Origin: Pseudarthrobacter chlorophenolicus
GTDB lineage: Bacteria; Actinomycetota; Actinomycetes; Actinomycetales; Micrococcaceae
Direction of reading: 5' to 3'
Length of the DNA stretch: 64,000 bases
Assembly (NCBI RefSeq): GCF_000962805.1
Contig: NZ_JZTW01000007.1
Span: 159,854 to 223,853, forward strand
Part shown: piece after piece, positions 60,013-64,000 of the stretch
Layout: each line of letters opens with the position of its first letter
Numbering within the stretch: the first letter of the stretch is position 1
Notes under the pieces: generated by a model
The model's database searches: none
Told to the model about the DNA's origin: nothing
The model's input: the letters and a program-made list of their open reading frames with translations, nothing else
Position numbers and translations under genes: made by a program

Positions 60013-61206
60013 CTAACCGCTGGCCGGCAGGGCCGGCAAGGCGGCTGGATCCAGCACGATACCTGGCACCGGACCCGGGTCGGCGCCCCAATGGACGGTC
60101 CGGGCAACAGCTGATTCAAGCATCGAGAGGGCCCACGTCCGGTCCGCGCCCCCGGTCAAGGCAACAAGATCGCCGTAAACGGGCAAGGCAGCTGCCTCGA
60201 GCGTGCCGAGCGCGGTGGCCGGGGCGCCGAGGAAATTTGCGTCCAGGGCGTATCCCGGCGGTTGCGGCCGGGCCGCCTGGCACGCCAGCCGGAGGCGGTT
60301 TTCGGTTTCTTCCGCGGCAGCCCGGTGCTGCTGCAGGAATTCCGACGCCGGCCCGGCATCTGCCGCGGCCAGGCGCGGCATGGCTGCCTGGTAGCCGTAG
60401 GCCGCCTGCTGCTCGGCCTGCAGGACGGCTGTTAGCACCGGACCAACAGTTCCGGTGCCGGCAGGTTCTCCGGCGGCACTCTCCGCGGGAGGGCTGCCGC
60501 TCGCGGGCGAAGCTCCTCCCGGTGTGGAGCCTCTGGGCACCGTGGTGGTGTCAGGTGCCATGAACGGGCAGTCCGCCGGCAGCGGGGTGGGGGCGGGGCC
60601 GGCCTGAGGGCCGGAACCTGCGGTTGCGTCTGCCTGGTATGGGGTAGCCGCCGTGACTGCGCCGGGCTCGCCCGCGGCTGCGGCCAGCTGCCGGGCGGCC
60701 AGCAGCTGTGCGGTCCCCGCGCCCGCGAGCAGGCGCGCCATCCCGCCGTCGGCCTCCTGCGCATCCTTGAGCCGGCGCGAACCGCTGGCGGCCAGGGCCT
60801 TGGCGAGATCCACGGGGGTGGCCGTGGCAGCAGGTGCCGCGGACGGCGACGCTGTCGGGTGGGACGTCGCGGACGGGCCGGGTGTCCCGGCCGGGCCGGG
60901 CGGCGTGGACGGGCGGGCCGATGGTGTAGCCGGCGAGCCGGCAGGCAGGAAGGCGCGGGCCTGGAGAGTCAGCAACGTCACAACCGCCTGTGTGGGGCGT
61001 CCAGCAGCGCCGTCTCCGGCAGCCGTGGCGGCAAGGTCCAGCCCTGCGGCCCGCAGTGCGAGGGCGTCTTCCAGGGCAGAGGTACGGGCCTGCTCGGTAT
61101 ACGACGGCGGAGCCGGAGCGGGCTGCTCGCCCGGAATGACGGCAAATCCGAGGCTGAGGACCAGCAGGGCGGCCAGCGAAATGACGGCGTACCTGGCGTA
61201 GCGCAT
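60013..61206 (-). CDS. DUF4439 domain-containing exported protein
   Basis: A 397-residue protein. An N-terminal hydrophobic segment (YAVISLAALLVLSLGFAVIPGE) acts as a signal or anchor. A Pro/Ser/Thr/Ala-rich linker lies around residues 95-135. The C-terminal ~150 residues are the ferritin-like DUF4439 domain (VLTAVLQAEQQAAYGYQAAMPRLAAADAGPASEFLQQHRAAAEETENRL). It is a four-helix bundle without an obvious di-iron set, and its function is unknown. It commonly lies next to rimP in this group. Start is ATG 61206 (AGGAAAG upstream); GTG at 61257 would add a charged N-terminus. Confidence 0.8.
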   Translation of the reverse strand: MRYARYAVISLAALLVLSLGFAVIPGEQPAPAPPSYTEQARTSALEDALALRAAGLDLAATAAGDGAAGRPTQAVVTLLTLQARAFLPAGSPATPSARPSTPPGPAGTPGPSATSHPTASPSAAPAATATPVDLAKALAASGSRRLKDAQEADGGMARLLAGAGTAQLLAARQLAAAAGEPGAVTAATPYQADATAGSGPQAGPAPTPLPADCPFMAPDTTTVPRGSTPGGASPASGSPPAESAAGEPAGTGTVGPVLTAVLQAEQQAAYGYQAAMPRLAAADAGPASEFLQQHRAAAEETENRLRLACQAARPQPPGYALDANFLGAPATALGTLEAAALPVYGDLVALTGGADRTWALSMLESAVARTVHWGADPGPVPGIVLDPAALPALPASG

Positions 61207-61346
61207 CCGCGGTTTTCTTTCCTGGCTGTCGTCTTCCACAACAGACCATGGTGTCACGGCGGAGGGGGATCCGGGTGCACCACTGGACCGGTAAAATGGC
61301 TACGCTAGTACACACCACATCATCTATAAGGGAGGCGGCCGGCATC

Positions 61347-61964
61347 GTGAGCAATGCAGAAGCCCAGGCTTCATCAGACCACACCGCGCCGGGGAAGGCT
61401 GATTCCGCGCCGGCCCACAACCCGGAAGCCGACAGGCTCCGGACCCTCCTTGAACCGTCCGTCCTGGCCAACCGGCTGTACCTTGAGGACGTCGCAATCA
61501 ACATTGCCGGCTCCCACCGGGTCCTCCACGTGGTGGTGGACCTGCCGCAGGACGAAACCGGCGGCGTGAGCCTCGATGTCATCGCTGACATCTCGAAAGT
61601 GCTCTCGGATGTCCTGGATAACGATCCCGGCGCCGATACCCGCCCGTACGACCTTGAGGTCTCGTCACCAGGCGTCGGCCGCCCCCTGACGGAACCGCGC
61701 CACTGGCACCGCGCCAAAGGCCGGATTGCCAGCGTCAAGGTCATCCAGGGTGAGAACATCACCGGACGCATCCAGTCGGTGGATGACGGGGGAGTCACCC
61801 TGGTACCCGAAATCGCCGTCAAGAAGGGCATGAAGCCCAAGCAGGGCGATCCCGTAAAACTTCCTTTCGACAGGATCCGTACCGGAAAAGTCGAGATCGA
61901 ATTCAGCCACCTTTCGGAAGATGGCCTGGAACCAGAACACAATGGACCTTCCGAGGAGGCCTGA
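61347..61964 (+). CDS. rimP: Ribosome maturation factor RimP
   Basis: A 205-residue factor for 30S subunit maturation. A low-complexity N-terminal tail of ~35 residues (Ala/Asp/Pro) precedes the core: [51 protein letters not shown], then [25 protein letters not shown], which is diagnostic. The GTG at 61347 has GGGAGG upstream. TAAAAT and TACGCT near 61300 are -10 candidates. Longer starts would run into the divergent DUF4439 promoter. Its stop overlaps the nusA ATG by one base. Confidence 0.93.
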   Translation: MSNAEAQASSDHTAPGKADSAPAHNPEADRLRTLLEPSVLANRLYLEDVAINIAGSHRVLHVVVDLPQDETGGVSLDVIADISKVLSDVLDNDPGADTRPYDLEVSSPGVGRPLTEPRHWHRAKGRIASVKVIQGENITGRIQSVDDGGVTLVPEIAVKKGMKPKQGDPVKLPFDRIRTGKVEIEFSHLSEDGLEPEHNGPSEEA

Positions 61965-62944
61965 TGGATATTGACATGAGCGCACTGAGACTTTTGGAGC
62001 GTGAGCGTGAAATTCCGCTGGACCTCCTGATTCCCACCATCGAGCAGGCTCTGCTGGTGGCTTATCACAAGTCGCCCGGCGCCTTCGAAAAAGCCCGTGC
62101 CGAGCTTGACCGCAAGAGCGGCCATGTGACCATCTGGGCTGTGGAAATTGACGACGACGGCGCCCCGATCGGCGAATTCGAAGACACCCCCGCGGGCTTC
62201 GGCCGCATCGCTGCCAGCACCGCCCGCCAGATCATCCTGCAGCGCCTGCGCGACGTTGAAGATGACAACGTGCTGGGCGAGTTCAAGGGCCGCGAAGGCG
62301 AGCTGGTGTCCGGCACTATCCAGCAGGGCAACAACCCGCACATGATCCAGGTGAACCTCGGTTCGCTGGAAGCGCTGCTGCCGCCGCCCGAACAGGTGCC
62401 GGGGGAGAAGTATATCCACGGCAACAGGCTCCGCGCCCTCGTCATCGACGTCCACCGCGGCACCAAGGGTCCGTCCGTCACGCTGTCCCGATCCCACCCG
62501 GGCCTCGTCCGCAAGCTGTTTGAACTGGAGGTCCCGGAAATCGCGGACCACTCAGTGGAGATTGTGGCGTTGGCACGCGAAGCCGGTCACCGGACCAAGA
62601 TCGCCGTAAAGGCCAACGCAGCCGGCATCAATGCCAAGGGTGCCTGCATCGGTGAAATGGGTTCCCGCGTCCGCGCCGTCATGACGGAGCTCAACGACGA
62701 AAAGATCGACATCGTGGACTTCAGCGAGAACCCGGCGACGTTCATCGCCAGCGCCCTCTCGCCGTCGCGCGTGAATTCCGTCACCATTACCGACGAAGCA
62801 ACCCGCTCCGCGCGGGTGGTGGTCCCTGACTACCAGCTGTCCCTGGCTATCGGCAAGGAAGGCCAGAACGCCCGCCTCGCCGCCAAGCTGACCGGCTGGC
62901 GAATCGACATCGTTTCCGACGCCGCCACGCCGAAGGAAAACTGA
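61964..62944 (+). CDS. nusA: Transcription termination/antitermination protein NusA
   Basis: A 326-residue NusA with an N-terminal RNA-polymerase-binding domain ([36 protein letters not shown]). An S1 domain covers about 115-185 ([29 protein letters not shown]). Two KH domains follow ([33 protein letters not shown] ... [26 protein letters not shown], and [32 protein letters not shown]). It lacks the C-terminal acidic repeats of gamma-proteobacterial NusA, as expected for actinobacteria. ATG overlaps the rimP stop. Confidence 0.97.
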   Translation: MDIDMSALRLLEREREIPLDLLIPTIEQALLVAYHKSPGAFEKARAELDRKSGHVTIWAVEIDDDGAPIGEFEDTPAGFGRIAASTARQIILQRLRDVEDDNVLGEFKGREGELVSGTIQQGNNPHMIQVNLGSLEALLPPPEQVPGEKYIHGNRLRALVIDVHRGTKGPSVTLSRSHPGLVRKLFELEVPEIADHSVEIVALAREAGHRTKIAVKANAAGINAKGACIGEMGSRVRAVMTELNDEKIDIVDFSENPATFIASALSPSRVNSVTITDEATRSARVVVPDYQLSLAIGKEGQNARLAAKLTGWRIDIVSDAATPKEN

Positions 62945-62968
62945 AGCACTTACGGCGCCCTGTCGAAG

Positions 62969-62995
62969 GTGGCCTGCCACACCGTGGCAGGCCAC
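62969..62995 (+). terminator. 12-bp perfect hairpin between nusA and ylxR
   Basis: GTGGCCTGCCAC-ACC-GTGGCAGGCCAC, 25 bases after the nusA stop, without a T-run. It could be an attenuator or processing point; TAGAAT (63024-63029) just downstream then offers a -10 for ylxR-infB. Confidence 0.55.
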
Positions 62996-63023
62996 GGGTT
63001 CGGGCAGAACGGCCTGAAGGGGC

Positions 63024-63029
63024 TAGAAT
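63024..63029 (+). promoter_or_regulatory. -10 TAGAAT upstream of ylxR
   Basis: TAGAAT downstream of the nusA hairpin; a start near 63036 would give ylxR an 80-base leader. No -35 recognised. Confidence 0.35.
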
Positions 63030-63118
63030 AGATAGGTCCGCGCCTAACGGCCGGCAGTAGTGCGCCTTCGCGTGCCCGTTCCGCAACAGCGGCACAGGAC
63101 CTGCGGAGGCCGGCAGAT

Positions 63119-63481
63119 ATGAACGTCAGGACGATCACCGTGGCAGCAACACCTACCAGCGGAAATCGACCGGAACGTACCTGCATCGGCTGCCGGAAGA
63201 AGGGTCCGCAGACAGAGTTACTCCGGCTCGTCGCCGGGGACAGCGGTTCGTCCGTTGTCCTGGTGGATGAACGACGCCGGATGGCTGGCCGGGGTGCATG
63301 GCTGCATCCCAGCGAATCGTGCCTTGCCCTGGCGCTCAAACGGCGGGCATTCGGGCGTGCCTTGCGTGGCGCAACCGAAACCGCCGACGTCGAACGCCGG
63401 ATCAAGCAAGGCCCGACCGCCGCAGGCGCCCCGGTGGCTGCAGCACTAACCGTCCAACCTGAAAGCGGGTCAGAAGTCTGA
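63119..63481 (+). CDS. ylxR: YlxR family (DUF448) RNA-binding protein
   Basis: A 120-residue protein of the YlxR (DUF448) family, a small RNA-binding fold protein encoded between nusA and infB. The family pattern GNRPERTCIGCRKKGPQTELLRLV, with the C-x2-C pair, is clear, and GRGAWLHPSESCLALALKRRAFGRALRG is its second half. The C-terminal tail is variable. ATG 63119 or GTG 63140 are both possible starts; conservation begins around residue 15. Function is uncertain, with a link to translation or transcription regulation suggested for relatives. Confidence 0.85.
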   Translation: MNVRTITVAATPTSGNRPERTCIGCRKKGPQTELLRLVAGDSGSSVVLVDERRRMAGRGAWLHPSESCLALALKRRAFGRALRGATETADVERRIKQGPTAAGAPVAAALTVQPESGSEV

Positions 63482-63633
63482 TGGAAACCCGATGAGTTCC
63501 CAGCGATGAGTGCGTAACGATGACAACTTTGTTGCGCTCTGCAATGGGCCCCTCCGCACCAAGCGCGGCCGGGGTCCGCAGTAAGAAGTAGACGGTTCGT
63601 ACCTGGCTCGGTGCGGACCGAGACAGGAGAAAT

Positions 63634-64000
63634 GTGGCCAAGGTCCGCGTACATGAGCTCGCCAAAGAGCTCGGTATCACTTCCAAAGATGCAGTAACAA
63701 AACTGCAGGAACTGGGCGAATTCGTTCGCTCCGCCTCTTCCACCATTGAGGCCCCCGTCGTGCGGAAGCTCCGTAACGCCTTCCCCGACGCCGCCAACAA
63801 GGCTGCGGCACCCGCCGCCCCCAAGGCACCCGCTCCCGCGGCAGAATCGCGCCCGGCAGCTCCGGCTCCCGGTCCCGCCGCGCCCAAGGCTCCGGCCCCC
63901 AAGGCTGAGGCGCCAGCCCCCGCTGCTCCGGCAGCTCCGGCAGCTTCCGCGCCCGCGGCACCCCAGGCGTCGTCTGCGGCACCGGCGGCACCGTCCACGG
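63634..64000 (+). CDS. infB: Translation initiation factor IF-2, N-terminal fragment (3' cut by window edge)
   Basis: The first 122 codons of IF-2, which positions initiator tRNA on the 30S subunit. The start [50 protein letters not shown] is the conserved IF2 N-terminal helical domain. An Ala/Pro/Lys-rich low-complexity linker ([19 protein letters not shown] and so on) follows, as in other actinobacteria. GTG at 63634 follows AGGAGA. The frame stays open to the last base. Overlapping long frames on the minus strand here are artefacts of the Ala/Pro-rich composition. Confidence 0.95.
   Translation, partial: MAKVRVHELAKELGITSKDAVTKLQELGEFVRSASSTIEAPVVRKLRNAFPDAANKAAAPAAPKAPAPAAESRPAAPAPGPAAPKAPAPKAEAPAPAAPAAPAASAPAAPQASSAAPAAPST

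Noticed and set aside
60551..62551. A 666-codon minus-strand frame opposite rimP and nusA
   Set aside because: Both plus-strand genes carry full family motifs; the antisense frame is a composition artefact.
63402..63998. Ala/Gly-rich minus-strand frame at the window end
   Set aside because: It is the complement of the Ala/Pro-rich linker of infB.
1..64000. CRISPR arrays, insertion sequences and integrated elements
   Set aside because: No regularly spaced repeats with unique spacers, transposase or integrase frames, or terminal inverted repeats flanking a gene were seen.

Overview
The window is a stretch of chromosome from a high-GC actinobacterium. Gene content, gene order and protein sequences all look like Arthrobacter/Pseudarthrobacter (Micrococcaceae). 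Evidence includes GTG and TTG starts, actinobacterial gene blocks (dxr-rseP-ispG-GNAT-proS, rpsB-tsf-pyrH-frr-cdsA, rimP-nusA-ylxR-infB), an Ala/Pro-rich IF2 N-terminus and many promoters that appear to yield leaderless mRNAs. I see no prophage, insertion sequence, integrase or CRISPR array; this is mostly core genome with a few accessory catabolic and transport blocks.

Layout. 1-5.4 kb: 3' end of glyS, a GNAT protein, a lysophospholipid acyltransferase, an alpha/beta hydrolase and a YibE/F membrane protein. 5.4-11.3 kb: flavohaemoglobin hmp (minus strand), then dusB-dgt and dnaG. 11.3-17.5 kb: tRNA-Asn, small unknowns, a Bcr/CflA-type exporter, a holin-like envelope protein, a CDP-alcohol phosphatidyltransferase, a DMT/NIPA-like transporter, a GT4 glycosyltransferase and a CAU-anticodon tRNA. 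17.7-25 kb: an acyl-CoA dehydrogenase, an M23 peptidase, then the translation/lipid block rpsB, tsf, pyrH, frr, cdsA and a DivIVA-like protein. 25-31.8 kb: two DUF485-plus-sodium:solute symporter pairs flanking a LytS/LytTR-type two-component system. 32.6-45.8 kb: a branched-chain amino acid catabolic island. An Lrp regulator diverges from a branched-chain 2-oxoacid dehydrogenase operon (E1alpha, E1beta, E2). A TetR regulator diverges from a leucine-degradation operon (acyl-CoA carboxylase beta and alpha, acyl-CoA dehydrogenase, CoA-transferase A and B, MaoC-type hydratase, CitE-like lyase). 45.9-57.4 kb: lipase-maturation-factor-like protein, dxr, site-2 protease, a two-gene SatD cassette, a YciI protein, ispG, a GNAT, a lipoprotein, proS and a TSUP permease. 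57.5-64 kb: PLP-dependent decarboxylase, APH-type kinase, DUF4439 protein, then rimP, nusA, ylxR and the start of infB.

How the genes work together. The 33-46 kb island encodes nearly the whole route from the leucine-derived 2-oxoacid through isovaleryl-CoA, methylcrotonyl-CoA, methylglutaconyl-CoA and HMG-CoA to acetoacetate and acetyl-CoA. A MaoC-fold hydratase and a CitE-like lyase stand where crotonase and classical HMG-CoA lyase are usually found. The gene set matches the Mycobacterium tuberculosis Rv2495c-Rv2506 region. Three 16-bp palindromes fitting GTTAnT-N4-AnTAAC lie in front of this operon (two) and in front of the acyl-CoA dehydrogenase 20 kb upstream (one), which suggests one TetR regulon. 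A second recurring pattern is a -10-like hexamer followed by exactly six bases and then the start codon, seen in front of about ten genes. It is clearest for dnaG, satD, yciI, both two-component genes and the PLP decarboxylase.
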